Below are positions 37,128 to 49,640 of a DNA stretch of 64,000 nt, one piece after another. Each line of letters starts with the position of its first letter. The first letter of the stretch is position 1. Position numbers and translations under genes: made by a program. The stretch comes from Dendrophyllia cribrosa (lineage: Eukaryota > Cnidaria > Anthozoa > Scleractinia > Dendrophylliidae), in contig JAJLRJ010000011.1 of NCBI GenBank assembly GCA_024195265.1, forward strand, positions 2,882,866 to 2,946,865, in the 5' to 3' direction. The notes beneath the pieces are model-generated. The model did not search any database, was not told the DNA's origin, and worked only from the letters and a program-made list of their open reading frames with translations.

Positions 37128-37700
37128 TCATGGTGAGTGCGCCTTCATGTGGTCTGGACAGTTTAAAGCCATTAACCATTTAATGGTTTTTATCTCAAAA
37201 AAGTAGTTTTTTTTTAATGATTGCACTAAAAGGTTTCATCCTAAAACTTGAGTTAGACAGTGTTGAAATAAGTAGTGCTATAATACCAACAATACTCAAT
37301 ACTTTTCACAGATTTGAAAGTTAGAGCCATCTTGTATGGCACAACAAACAACACTACAAATCAAACTCATTAGCTTTGCTAGAATAGGGCATCATGACTT
37401 TTTCTGTTTGAAGTTGATAACATCAGTAACGCTGTTGCATTTTTATTTTTGTTTCAGATTTGAAGGTTTAAAGCATGATAACACAAAAGCGAAGACCTGG
37501 TGAAGGTACATTTCACGGAAAGAACTAAAAGGGTTGGCTATACCATATTTGGCTGCCGGTGACCCCACCCGACCGACAGTCCGTCCCATGCGTGCAACTG
37601 CTGAACATCTTTATGAACATGTTATTTGACTTCTATATGGATTATATATATATTTTGAAATCAAGATAAAGCGAGAAGGGTAAAACAGAGAACGTGTCTT
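37128..37700 (+). other. 3' UTR of the SORBS-like gene with a possible intron
   Basis: Five bases after the stop codon an ATG/GTGAGT donor occurs (intron from 37133), and a TTTGTTTCAG acceptor ends at 37457. The 3' UTR may therefore be spliced. The junction is so close to the stop that it should not trigger nonsense-mediated decay. No AATAAA was found nearby, so the end is uncertain. Confidence 0.4.
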
Positions 37701-37944
37701 CTTTTATGAGAATCACTTGTCATGTACAGTATTTTAACCAGCTAACAATGAAATCATATTGATCCTTAAGTTGACTTAAAGTCTGGTGAAAACGGGCGAA
37801 CAAATTATTATAGAAAAATTCTATACCGACAATCAAGAGTGTGTTACCCAGATCTGGATAACACAATCACCTCCTGGTACTCTGTTTGGTTAGCTTTTTG
37901 TCTACCAATACTGGTCAATACTGTACCAATACTGGTCAAATTCC

Positions 37945-39220
37945 AAAATGAAAAAGTACTGCCCAATAGCATTCATTATAATGGCCACACTTAAAATTGT
38001 CATCTACTTTCTACAGAACAATAAACAGCACCACAGGAACGTATTGCTCAGAAGCTTTCATTTAAATGGTCAAACTTAAGGATTTTATCCACAGACTCAT
38101 AAGTTAGATCCACCTTGTACAACAAAGATCACTGCTATTCATTTGAATCGGGTCACAGTTTAGGATTTCATCCACAGACTCGCAAGTTAGAGCTACATGT
38201 GTTGGCTTAAAAGTTTGAACCACCATGTACAGCAGGTGAACGGATGAAACAAACTTCAAAAACCGTAAAGTATTGGTTATAAGACATCGTAGGAATTTTT
38301 AGGATGCTTATAACCGAGCAAACCTATGTCTGTTGGGGAGAGGGGTGGGGGAATAACTATTTTTCATACTTGATTTGGTAAGCGTGAAGGGTGAAGTGTT
38401 TTATATCCGGGATTTTACGGTTACTAGAAACCAATCAGAATCATAGGCCAGATCCGGGTACTATCATTGCGTTATCATTGTAGAAGTTTCTTTAAGATAC
38501 TGTTTTATCGAGCAGTGTGCGTCACTCTGTCTGTTTTCTAATCGCTATGCAGTTGTCTGTAGCATGCTATGCCACCATTATTTGCATTGTCACGCAACGC
38601 TTCTCCGGTAGAAACACTGCGTGACAACACAACTACTAAGTGGCAGAGGGAGCTCCACTGCCTGGGCAGGTTTGTAATTATATTGCTCTGGTTTGTAAAC
38701 TCTTTTTTATAGTCGAGGTCAAATGAACATATTTTAATCACGCTTTTTAGATATAATACATAAGGACATGTAATTAGGAATTATTTAGATAGGAAAGTAA
38801 TTATTGTTAAGATGTTGCCCTACTTGTTTTTTTACTGGGTTTCTTTCCGGGCCGTTTGTACTTGGATGTAGATAATAGTGACAACAGTCAGGCATTTTGG
38901 ATTATTGACATTTCACTGCCAAAAGTGCCCAGAGCTGAATGAGAGTTCCAAACACTGCATAACAAACAGCAAGATAGGGAAGTGCTGCTCAGTAGCTCTC
39001 ATTTGAATGGTACGCTTCAGAATTTTGTGATTTTATTCACAGACAATGGATAAATTAATATTCACACCTTAGATAGTCACATGACATGGATAGCGAAATG
39101 GTCAAACTTCACGGAATTTGTCCACGGACTTGAAAACTAGAACCACCTGTTACAGCATAAACAATACCACGGGAAAAAAAACTGCAAACGGTCACACTTG
39201 AGGATTTTATCCACAGACTC
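37945..39220 (-). repeat. Cluster of reverse 106-bp repeat copies downstream of the SORBS-like gene
   Basis: Phrases such as ACAGCACCACAGGAACGTAT, TTTTATCCACAGACTCATAA and TTAGATCCACCTTGTACAAC recur near 37990-38230, 38960-39060 and 39130-39215, with another partial copy near 37270-37350. Spacing is irregular, so these are dispersed and partly tandem copies. No gene is present here. Confidence 0.65.
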
Positions 39221-39559
39221 AATAAAAATTACTAAATTGCATACCATTTGTCATGTCACAAAATCGCTGAAAATGCTGTGACTTAGCTGAAGGTGAACTA
39301 AAACGTGCGAGATCAAAGGAAATAAATTAAATAGAACTCGCGCTGTTATAGTTTTCTTTCCTTAAAAGCACATCGACCTCGTTTTGGGAATTACGCTTAG
39401 GGTACATATGACTGAACCCGCGCTTTGGTAGTCACATGACATATATTACAGCTATTTTTAATTCACTTCCGTTTACACCTTTCCAATCACAACGCAGGCA
39501 ATGCAATCCACAACGCAGGCAATGCAATCCAAAACTCAAAGCAAGAACATGAAACCGGT

Positions 39560-39720
39560 ATCAAGTGCTGGAAAGCATTTTATTGATGCCAATCGCGGGA
39601 AATATACTACCGGTGCCAAAGAACGCGGGAAAACATACCACCGGTGGCCGGTGTTTACGAAGAAAAACAAACCATCGGTGCCGAGCGCGAGAATTGGGTT
39701 GATTTTATTTGTCTATTGGC
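39560..39720 (-). repeat. Degenerate relative of the 28-bp array at 8702
   Basis: ACCGGTGCCAAAGAACGCGG followed by GAAAACAT is close to the reverse complement of the 8702 unit, and about four weaker units surround it. A nearby GATTGGAC phrase corresponds to the CCAATCAG phrase beside the 8702 array, so the whole repeat is shared in inverted orientation. Confidence 0.6.
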
Positions 39721-41084
39721 TGAGAAGGCACTCAGTTTTGATTGGACAAATGTGTGTAATATAAATTCATTAAACCGAGTCACAACCGAGAAAATAGAGT
39801 TCCAAATATAACCGATCGCATACATAATTGCACACGATTAGAAAAACGTGTATTCAGTTGATCAATCATTATTTTGATTGATCATTATTTTATACTGTTT
39901 GTAACAATGCCTGCTGTATAATAGTTTTTGTACAGCTTGACTTGTTCCTTTGAACAATTTTAATGAAGTGCTACAAATAATTTTCACCTGTTTATTGCAT
40001 AACATGTTTTTGTAATTAAATAATGATTTTATACATTGCCTGTTTTCGTTGTTAGTTTATAAACAGACACCCAGCCTCACTGTTATTGGTGCGTAATTGA
40101 ATGTGGCGTCACCTGTTGAGCGGAAGATTCACCTGTGGCCCCAAGCCCCCTTGTTTCGCGCGGTTTCTGTGTTAGGGTTTGAAGACGAGGCTGGCGGACA
40201 CGTGCGTCCATTCGAGGAAAATGAACAAGCAGAAATTTATGTCATTGAACAGTGTGAGACACTTACTCTAAAGCGATTCCCCTGTTCGAAAACTCTGCGA
40301 CATCGCGCGACAAATCGCCTCCAAATCACACTGAAATCGCCGCTCGTTTACACATGCGATTTGAAGATGCAACTTGCGCGCGACAAAAATTGCACAAACA
40401 ATCGCCTGTGTATACGGGCCTTAAGCGGTATCAGTCTACACATTTTGACAACTAAAAGGTACGATGAGCCCCCTCCCCGTCATTGATATATGGACGTCCC
40501 CCTCCCCCAGGGGACACTGCACCTTTAAGAAAAGGTAAAGTGTTGGATTTTAGAAAAATAAGACAAAACCTTATGTTAAAGTGCATATAAAAGGCTAACA
40601 CCTCATAGGAGATTTCCACGTATTCGTCAGCCTGATCACGCAGCTCTTAACAACCTCTAATTTCATTGGACCTGGGTATCATGCAGCTCTATTGTTTTCA
40701 GGGCTGGGGTCCATTATTGTGTTGTTTGCTCTATTGTTTTCTCAGCAAATCAGAGAAGACCTTGTAAGAACTGCGTACTGCCCCACTCATATGATGCCCG
40801 ATTTAGGGTGTTAGCTCTATTGTACATTGTACACATTCATTGTATTAGGTAAAATTATGTATTCTAATATATTCTATGGTATTGTATTCTATTGTATTGT
40901 CGTTCTTTTGTGCTCTAATATTCTATTGTTTTAACAAAAGAATAAGTGTTACCCCTAAATCGCGCATGGTATAGCCCCACTCTTTCGCCTCTCTGTACAT
41001 AGCAGACATCCCAGCACGTGGCCAGACATTCATCCATTTTGTTGTCCAAAGTATATGGAGCTATTTCTCGGTTAATCGTATCAA
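39721..41084. other. Non-coding stretch, no gene recognised
   Basis: A 129-codon frame at 40097-40486 has no recognisable domain, no splice support and looks like unselected sequence. The rest is AT-rich with a TATTCTATTGTATT simple repeat near 40850-40935. Confidence 0.45.
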
Positions 41085-41160
41085 CAAAATTCTCGATTGT
41101 GATTGGTCATCCGCGGGCCTATTTCTTACGTAATTGGCGCGCGGTCACGTGGGTGTCCAA
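41085..41160 (+). repeat. Dispersed repeat shared with 34375-34455
   Basis: CTCGATTGTGATTGGTCATC, CTATTTCTTACGTAATTGGC and GGTCACGTGGGTGTCC match the intron 14 copy. A hairpin MITE follows 12 bp later. Confidence 0.65.
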
Positions 41161-41172
41161 TTGTGTCGTCCA

Positions 41173-41337
41173 ATAGCCCTTTTCGCGGTTTACCTTTCTT
41201 ATTTGCATTACAATAAAAATCAACATGATTGCGAGACAATTTCGGGCAGAAACTACAAAATTGCCCGAAATTGCCTCGCAACCACGTTGATTTTTATTGT
41301 AATGCAAATGAGAAAAGTTGACCGCGAAAAGGGCTAT
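41173..41337. mobile_element. Hairpin MITE family B, copy 1
   Basis: The left end ATAGCCCTTTTCGCGG is mirrored by CCGCGAAAAGGGCTAT at the right. Inside, TTGCATTACAATAAAAATCA is mirrored by TGATTTTTATTGTAATGCAA. The loop region is around CAGAAACTACAAAATTGCC. A second copy is at 48398-48551. Confidence 0.85.
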
Positions 41338-42865
41338 TCTGTCTGTAATCATCGTCCGATTTTGTTCATCACTAGTATGATTAAATTTGGATGGAAAGGG
41401 AGGTGGGGCGGGGGAACATCATGTTTCGCGGAGGGAGTGAGGAAATGCGGCTATCTTCGTAAAAGTATAAACAGTTGCGTATTTAAAGCAAGTCTTGTGA
41501 GACCATGTTTAGTTTAGTAAGTCTTTATCAATCAATGGTATCTACGCTTGCAGCTTTTGAATACAGCTTAAAGGTCAATTTTGACGAAAAATTATTTCCG
41601 AGAACAAAACTACGAACTATCAATCCATCCTTCTAAAACTGTGCACGGTTTCTTCTTGAATATTTTGTACATAGAAACATGTTTTTCTGGGTAGCTGCTA
41701 GTTCCACGTAGAACTGTGGAATATTTCTTAAAAATATACTGTTATTTGCATAGCAAATGCTTAGATAAATTAACAATTCATTATTCATTTTTTTCTTCGC
41801 ACCTTCAGCACGAGGAAAGCGAAAAGGTTCAAGGAGTCATGTTGACAGATAATTCTAGATTGCAAACGAAAGTTTAGTAACTTTAATGTTGTTCGAGATA
41901 AGGAACAAAGTCATTTGCCCCAGTATACTGACCACAACATTTTCTGAAGCGAAGATTTATTTTGTCAACATGTGGATGAATGAAGATAACTTTGAAACGT
42001 ATTTCTACAACTACGTACTTTAGGTAAGAAAAATATCATATTGTTATATAGTTTCCTTGCAGCATTTATCGAGGGTTGTTTTCAAGCAATGGCTTAAACG
42101 GTCGGATGGTTCAATTTACACTCGACGCTATTTCATGCAAGACTCTACTTTTTTACTGTGCAACTAAAATTTTTAGCCGCCATTTTTAATAATTGCCTCT
42201 TGATCAACTGTGCGTTGTATATGGTTTGAGATAGCAATTTTATTCTAGTCAATTTACACTGGACGCTGTAACATGCTGCTTGGCTAAACTGTAGAATACG
42301 AATAAGTTGAATAGGAACGGATCCTATTCAAAACTATGCCTCGTTCTATAAAACGTTCAGGGATATGTAAATCAGGGTATTCTAAAATCGCTTCCATACC
42401 TATAATTATTTCCGGAGGTGAGATTTGGAAAAGCATTTCATGATTAGATGTAGATCTTTTGGGTTCGTGTCTGAAAAAAAAAAAACGAACAGTTTCAATG
42501 ATTCTCGGGGATAGTCGAGCGAGAAAACACGCGAGAGCGCGAAAAAAAAATCGCCTGTCGCGAGGAGACGTGCCTCAGCCGCGTGTATCACTCGCACGAC
42601 TTTCCCTGTGGAAAAAAATAAACGACAACCCTCCGCCTAGAATAACCTCCAACGGGTAGGCGCGATTCATTTTTCCCTCGCGACTATCTCTGGAAGAAAT
42701 AAAAGAGACTAATCGTAGTCTGGAAAAATAAAACGGGTAAAAAAGACCTTATCTTTTGTCCAAGTAAATGTGTTATGAGATCAAGATAACAAATCTCCCT
42801 CGAAAGAATTTGGACCAGGGAGGGTGTGGGAGGAGGCTTCAGTTCCATTTTACTTCCGGCTACGA

Positions 42866-43085
42866 TTCTTTTGTTAGATAGACACATTACCCAGTGAATA
42901 CGTATACTTACATGATAGTTTTCTTTTGTTAGATAGACACATTACCCAGTGAATACGTATACTTACATGATAGTTTTCTTTTGTTAGATAGACACATTAC
43001 CCAGTGAATACGTATACTTACATGATAGTTTTCTTTTGTTAGATAGACACATTACCCAGTGAATACGTATACTTACATGATAGTT
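42866..43085 (+). repeat. 55-bp tandem repeat, 4 copies
   Basis: TTCTTTTGTTAGATAGACAC starts units at 42866, 42921, 42976 and 43031. The copies are identical by eye, and a truncated fifth start is at 43086. Such identity indicates recent expansion. Confidence 0.9.
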
Positions 43086-43257
43086 TTCTTTAATTTGTTA
43101 GGTTAAACACAGAAATTAGAAATCATCGCAGAGCTCCCATCAAGTTCGACATGATAAATGTTTAAAGCCGGTGAGTTGATTGATGAACTTTAATAGATAA
43201 CTGCCGCAACTTCGAAGAGGTGTTTAAAAAAGAATGAAAACTGAGTTGATCAGTAAA

Positions 43258-43428
43258 TTGGCCACCTTTAAAAAGATTCAAAAGCCGCGTGACGTTTCGA
43301 ACCTAGCCCTTCGTTATTCGCATTCCATTTTATTCCATTCGTGAAGTGTCAGCCCTTTGTGATTCGCTCTGACGAAGGGCTGTAGTGCTCGAAACGTCAG
43401 CTTTTGAATCTTTTTTACAGTGGCCAAA
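43258..43428. mobile_element. TIR element with hammerhead-like core
   Basis: TTGGCCACCTTTAAAAAGAT plus TCAAAAGC is mirrored by GCTTTTGAATCTTTTTTACA plus GTGGCCAA. Inside, on +, CTGACGA (43369) is followed by GGGC, a 6-base loop, GCTC and GAAACGTC (to 43398). A degraded counterpart runs the other way near 43305. See findings. Confidence 0.65.
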
Positions 43429-43429
43429 C

Positions 43430-44810
43430 TTAGTTGATTAAAAAAATGTTCTTGTCTATACTTTTATGATATCCAAAACGTGATGATGGCATTTATTGAT
43501 ATATTTTTGTTTTAATTCTATACAGGATACAAGGAAACTGTAAATGTCAGAATAAAGCAAGGAAGAAAGAAAGACAACCAACTTAAACAAATAAAGAGGT
43601 AGAGAAACTAGTTTTACTTTGAGCACAGCTCAAAAATTAGCTTTTTAATTTTTTTTTTATCGCCGCCAAATTCGAACATAATTTTCTTAGTTCAGTCGAG
43701 ATACAGTGCAACACAGATATAACAAACTTCGCCGCGCGGTTTAACGAAGAAATTCCAGACCAACTGATAAATGATAGTACAAAGAGAAGGAAACTTCGAA
43801 ATCGAAAATCTGCATTGTTTCATCCATACATGTCTCTAAAAAACCATATAAATATCCAGGGAACAGTTAGGCAATTTCAACTTTAAGGATTATTGTTGAG
43901 GTAGAATCACAAATTCTCATTGTTATAACACTTGACCATCGTACGATGTCGCCCCTAGTATGTCGTCAGCAAGAACGTTGAGATAGAGGCGAATTGGCAA
44001 AAAGTCGTTTTACAGTTGTATCAAGAGTGCGCAGGAGTAGATAAGACTTGTTTTCTAAGTGGAAATATCAGGCCATTTACTGCTCTCAAGCATGCCTATG
44101 GCTATAAGATAACGTCAAACGAATGCGTCATGATTGAGAATTGCCTAGAATAAACCAAATAAACATGCATAACTTTCGGGTAGACACATGTTCGCGTTGC
44201 GGACCTACCAAACATAAAAGTAACTGATAAGGAATTCATTCATGCACCAATTTATTCGTGAAAATCATACTCCGTGTTAAGTTTACAGTCAAAATTATAA
44301 GTCATTGTTCCTATTTAACATGTTAATTTTCAGTGAAGACAGGATTTAAATATTTTTTCTGACGACTGCTCAGTAAATGCCGTCAGGGCATACAATTTAA
44401 CATGGTTTGTCAGTTTTCAGTTAAGGTATTTAGGTTACAAAACGATTTCTCAAAGGAAATTTACTAGAAGGGTTTCTTTGTCTGTTTAAAATAAGAAATA
44501 TCTATGAATATCATGAGCCATTTTGTGTGTCTTAGGAAAATTGTCTTGGACATTTTGTCCGATTTTATGTCATATTAGGGATCACAACTTAGAGTGTTAC
44601 TAATCAAAAAGAATTTTTTGGTAAAAATTTAAGGGCATATTTTCTGTGTTAAGTATCAATTGTATTATATTATACATGTAATTTTTGTCATCCTTTTCTT
44701 TTAAATTTTGCCTGCTTAGGATTTTCAACAGACTTAACAAGCGACAAACGAAGAGATGTTGCGTTGAAATATTAATTGCTTAGATCGAGCTTAAACTGAA
44801 ATAGTAGGTA
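43430..44810. other. Non-coding stretch, nothing recognised
   Basis: AT-rich intergenic DNA without a supportable exon, RNA gene or repeat. Confidence 0.45.
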
Positions 44811-44812
44811 AA

Positions 44813-45615
44813 TTGTCTGGCCTTTTCGCAGAATGATGTTACAGTTGAAGCATTGTCACAATTTCTCATTGTTCGGCCGCCCATATGACTGCAGTAAGGG
44901 GGCTAGAAAGGGTTTTCAGCTGCGTGCGCGCGCGATGTGCACTCGTCGTGCATTGACGTACACGTCAGCTGATTTTCCTATCACAACAGCACGCGCAGCT
45001 CACCGGAAATAAAAATACTGCGTAAAATCGCGCGAACCGGAAATAAATCTTGCATAAAACATTCCTCCTTATCTTGAAAGTCTGTTCGGTGACCTATCCT
45101 CATTTTCTTTATGCAAGCAGTATTCGGTATTTCCTATCTTAAAAAAAAGTTTGAGAAAAAATTATCTTGCGGAAAATTTTTTTTATCTGACAACAACCTT
45201 TTTGGAAATAACTTGATTTCCACTGGATAGATTTTTGTTATAGTGCCAAAAAGAAAAGAAAATAAGTTGTGCTTTCCAAATTAAAAAAATAACTAATAGG
45301 TCACCGAATTAGTTTTAAAGATAATTAGCGAAAACTGGATTTTAGACGCTCTTTGCAGAGAGCTGTACTGTTGCCATGGTAATGGCTGACGTCACAAGCA
45401 CCCTTAAAGTATTGCCTGATAATATAGCGTCGTCTGGATATCCAAAAGTTGTCCATGTTACCGGTTGCGTCATTTTTTAATATTTCATCATTTAGACACA
45501 CTATTAAATGCAAGAAACCCTTACGAGCCTCCTTAGGTAAATTGTCTGGCTTTCAGAACGATGTTATTACTGCATTGTCATAATTTCTCATTGTTCGGCC
45601 ATACGACTGCAGTAA
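44813..45615 (+). repeat. Direct repeat pair about 720 bp apart
   Basis: TAGGTAAATTGTCTGGCCTT ... ATTTCTCATTGTTCGGCCG ... ATGACTGCAGTAAG at 44803-44898 recurs as TAGGTAAATTGTCTGGCTTT ... ATTTCTCATTGTTCGGCC ... ACGACTGCAGTAAG at 45534-45617. Between them, TCGGTGACCTAT (45088) and ATAGGTCACCGA (45297) form an inverted pair that may bound a smaller element. Confidence 0.6.
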
Positions 45616-45619
45616 GATT

Positions 45620-47615
45620 TAACATCAACAAGGACATTGAAAGCTAGAATAAAGTTTGGAAAACAAATGTATCATTTTTTAGCAAGAAATTAATAATTAT
45701 TTGTGAAGTTGATTTCCCTCTTAGGTAACCTATAAGGCCATTTGTCTGTTTCTCTGTAATTTTTGGCTCATGCTTGTCAGTTTCCAGTGACTGATGAAGT
45801 TGAGGCACACTTGTAACAGGGAAGACATTAGTTAGTTTTCAAACTGCGGATTTTTACCATTGTTTTTAATTTGAATTTTGGCTGTTTCTTGTTTTGAACA
45901 TTTGACGTTAAAAATAGAACGTCATCTTTTCTGTTTTTAGTTCAAAGTTCGGTTGTTCGTCTGTCCATTAACCAAGATGTTTACGCAATATTTCAAAGAA
46001 ATGAAGGCTCATTTTCTGTTGTGAGTTCGAGTAGGTGAAGATAAGGTACAAACGGCAAACCGATCCTTACGGCAAGGAAAAGAGACAGAAGTGAAATTAA
46101 AAAACAAACAGTTGAATATATTTGCCCGATATTTCGGTTTGCAAAACAAACCTTCTACGGGAGCTAAAAAACAAAAATGAATACAGAAATAAAAGGACCG
46201 TTACACATTAAAACCTTTGAAATATGACATACAACAGAATAACAGAAAATTAGTGGTAAGAAAGGAGCTAAATGTCACTAATTAAGTCCATCACGTCTAT
46301 TTATACCATGAGGATCAAGTGTCATCGCGCTTTATCTATAAGATGGGCCTCGCGTGCCTTTCTAACTGAAAGTAACCAACCTGGCCACTCTTCAACGACA
46401 TCCTCCTCAAGTATATCGCGATCAGATTTCCAGGGAGCCATGCATAACATGTAAAGAGCTTAACATTGCATAGATTACTAACTAAAGTCGATTCATATTT
46501 AGCACGGTTCCTTCTCTACGTAAATTCGTATGCTTATGAATCCCTGTTGGGAATTTTGGTTATTAACGACCAGCAATAGTTTTCATTGACTTTTAACTAC
46601 ATTTTGCGTTCAAGTACGTTTGTTATATCTTTGTTGCACTGTATGATCCTGTATTATAGTACGTTTGTTTTCAACAGACTTTTATATGCTGTATTTATGA
46701 AGCAAAGTGGCAAAATCGTAGCTATTTAGATCGATTTACGATTGTTTGTAAAGTTAAAAATCAATGTTACCAAATCCACGAAAAATTCTCGTGTTGTTTG
46801 TAGCAGTCATAAGCAATTTGTACCGTGAAAACTTGCCATGGACAAGGTTTTCAAGAACAGAAACAAATACTCCATTTATAGCTCAGAAAACAAGTAGACC
46901 TCTTTTCTTTTGGAAAAAAATCTTTAACTATTCAGTACAATTATTTTAGTCAATAATTTTTCAGCGATTTCTAAAAAACTGATTGTTAAATTGTCAATTG
47001 CTTGTTAAAATGTTTTTCTATGGTAAACGCTGTTCAAATTCCTAAAATTTTCCCGCCAAAAGACTTAGAAAAATACGGGCGCTCAAAATACGCATGCGCC
47101 GTTTTTTTTTTTATTTTTCACGGCTACTTTTTAATATTCAGTAATATTGTATTTTATAAATATACTTATAGATTTGAAGTCAGCAACAATAAAAGAATTC
47201 TTTCACAGTTTCATTGTATATTCTTTATTCTCTTATTATTCATGTTGTACAATGCTTTTACAATAACTTAACTTATTAAAAGGTGTGACAATTTTTCTTT
47301 CTATAATATACTAAGTCTTTTGGCGGGAAAATTAAGAAACATTTGCACAGCGTTTCCACTGATAACAATTTTGGCAAAAAAATGAATGGGGCACCCCTTG
47401 AAAATTTTTCGATTTAAAAACATTTTCAAGGAGTACAACTAAATACTTAATCCCTCCAAAAACAGTAAATTTATAACGAGCCTCTCAATTTAACGCTGAT
47501 TTTCACCAGTGACATAAGTATAAGCACGAATTATAAGAAAAAGAAACATACTCTTTCTTCTTACGCTGCCCTCATTAGGTATTAATGCGAAATAAACATA
47601 ATCACAAGAAAAAAT
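45620..47615. other. Non-coding stretch, no gene recognised
   Basis: Short frames only. TTTTCCCGCCAAAAGACTTA near 47048 and AGTCTTTTGGCGGGAAAATT near 47313 are inverted copies about 260 bp apart, which may be the ends of another MITE. Confidence 0.45.
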
Positions 47616-47617
47616 GA

Positions 47618-47746
47618 CTAAGGCCTACGGCAAACGTCGAACTTCACATGTGCCGAATCTAATGCAAATGAGCAAAATCTATTGTTCTTACTCATTTGAA
47701 TTAGATTCGGCACATGTTAAGTTCGACGTTTGCCCTAGGCCTAAGT
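47618..47746. mobile_element. Hairpin MITE
   Basis: CTAAGGCCTACGGCAAACGT plus CGAACTT is mirrored by AAGTTCGACGTTTGCCCTAG plus GCCTAAG. The arms continue through ACATGTGCCGAATCTAAT, with an 18-base loop near 47683. Confidence 0.85.
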
Positions 47747-48114
47747 GTTTTTCCTTGTGCCTATGCTTATTCCGTGTCAATTCCTGCGAAAACCGCCTAA
47801 GAAGAACAATTGTGTTCATTTTTCATATGCTTGTACTAATATTTCTGTCGCCGATGAAAACCAGCCTTAAATCTTCAAAATTTTTGCACGAAACAGTGTA
47901 TACATAAAGAATTTTAAAGGAAACATCGCAAGCTATTAAAAAAATTCGTGAAAATTGTTTGTATACTATAGATAACGAAAATTAAAGACTAAGTAATTGT
48001 TGCTTCTGATTTCATTCCATACTGGACATTGTTAGATTTATCATAGCAAGACCTTTAACTGTTGGCCAGTTTCATTTGTAGCACAGAAAAAATGACCTTT
48101 TGCTGTTTTTAGCG

Positions 48115-48800
48115 AGTAAAATAATTTAGAACATTCAACAGACAATTGCATGGCTCTTTTTCTCATTCTAGCAATAGAAGGAATTGTGCACGAGCCCAAC
48201 GTACCAAAATCTTTTTAAATTACCGTTTGTTAAAAATTAGTTTGGAACAGGTGAAATAATTTAGAGTATTTAACAAACAATTGCTTGGTTCCATTTTCTT
48301 TATAGAGATGAGTAAACTGTGCACGAGCCCAATTTTTCAAAATAATAAAAGTTTGCAAAATTTGAAGCAATAATAATTTAAAACATTCAACAGACAATAT
48401 CCCTTTTCGCGGTTAACCTTTTTCATTTGCATTACAATAAAATTTAACATGATTGCTAGGCAATTTCAGGCAGAAACTACAAAATTGCCTCGCAACCACG
48501 TTGATTTTTATTGTAATGCAAATGAGAAATGTTAACTGCGAAAAGGGCTGTTGCATTGGTCCGCTTTCATTCTTGCGATAGATCGAATTGGAAAATCGTA
48601 TTTTAAATTACTGTTTGCTAAGTTTGGAGCAAGTGAAATAATTTAGAGTATTTAACAAACAATTTCTTGGCTCCATTTGTTTTGTAGAGATAAGTAAACT
48701 GTGCACGAGCCCAATTTTGCAAAATTTGGAGCAAGTCATACAATTTAGAAAATTCAACAGACAATTGTTTGGCTCCATTTTCAACGTAGAGATCCTGTTG
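48115..48800 (+). repeat. Irregular tandem repeat of 105-134 bp units
   Basis: AATTTAGAACATTCAACAGA-like starts occur near 48119, 48253, 48371, 48636 and 48741, each followed by CAATTG(C/T)(A/T)TGGCTCCATT-like and GTGCACGAGCCCAA phrases. A MITE is inserted in the middle (48398-48551). One or two further units lie near 51430-51720. Confidence 0.7.
48398..48551. mobile_element. Hairpin MITE family B, copy 2
   Basis: The ends TATCCCTTTTCGCGGTTAAC and GTTAACTGCGAAAAGGGCTG, and the interior TTGCATTACAATAAAATTTA / TTTTTATTGTAATGCAA, match 41173-41337. It interrupts the tandem repeat described above. Confidence 0.85.
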
Positions 48801-49119
48801 TGCTCGAGACCAATAAATCAAAATCAAACCAAAATGTTTCATTCTGTGCTACATCGAATGCCAACAGAAAAACGTCTTTTCCTCCACTTAAAAACTAAAT
48901 TTAAGACGGAGCCCATTTATAATACCCAATGTCTGGTTTTAAGCTTGTCCCTAAACACGTATATTTTTATCAATGAACATTTATTATAGAAACAAACATA
49001 AATGGCCTGAATCAAATCAAGGAGTTATACAGACCATGATAAACGGAACCAAAGTAAAAATAATTCGTCTTTCTATGATCGGTCCTGAATTTCTTGTACA
49101 AATTGAGCTGAGTGAATGT

Positions 49120-49121
<2 letters not shown>

Positions 49122-49155
<34 letters not shown>

Positions 49156-49555
49156 ACTCTGCAAGTTTTTGGGCGGGAGTGTGCCGCTGGGACTCCGAGA
49201 CCCTTAACCTATACTAGACCATTTTAGCTGCAATTTGCAACCCTATTCTAGACTAAACGCTGAAAAACCCTACCCTATCCTAGACCTATTCCAGACTCGC
49301 TATTTTCCAGAAAGTCGTTCACTATCACAGTCTAAGATGCCGTTCTGCCCGCCAAACCAATTTTTAAATTCCATTTGCCAGTAAACCTCGTCTAGACTAA
49401 ATTCTTCACACAACTGATCAGTTTCGCGGAAAATGACACCCTATTCTAGATCAAAAATCTCTGATTACTATACCCTATCACAGACTAAACTGCCTGAAAA
49501 CCATACCCTTCACAGCGGCACATACCTATATAGCTCTTATATGGGAGTACCGACT
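49122..49555 (+). repeat. Poly-G anchored dispersed repeat
   Basis: 33 G (49122-49154) are followed by TACTCTGCAAGTTTTTGGGC and several CCCTA(T)CC(C)TA-TTCTAGAC phrases. It ends TATATAGCTCTTATATGGGA plus GTACC, which mirrors the poly-G TACTCCCATATAA start style. No coding. Confidence 0.6.
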
Positions 49556-49640
49556 AAATTGTATAAAAATATTCTACAGAGCAAAACAAAAGCAGTGGTT
49601 TGGTGAAAAAGTGTAGGATTGCAAAGATCTAAGTAGATAA

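Noticed and set aside
40097..40486. 129-codon + frame
   Set aside because: No recognisable domain, no splice or poly(A) support, and composition resembling random intergenic sequence.
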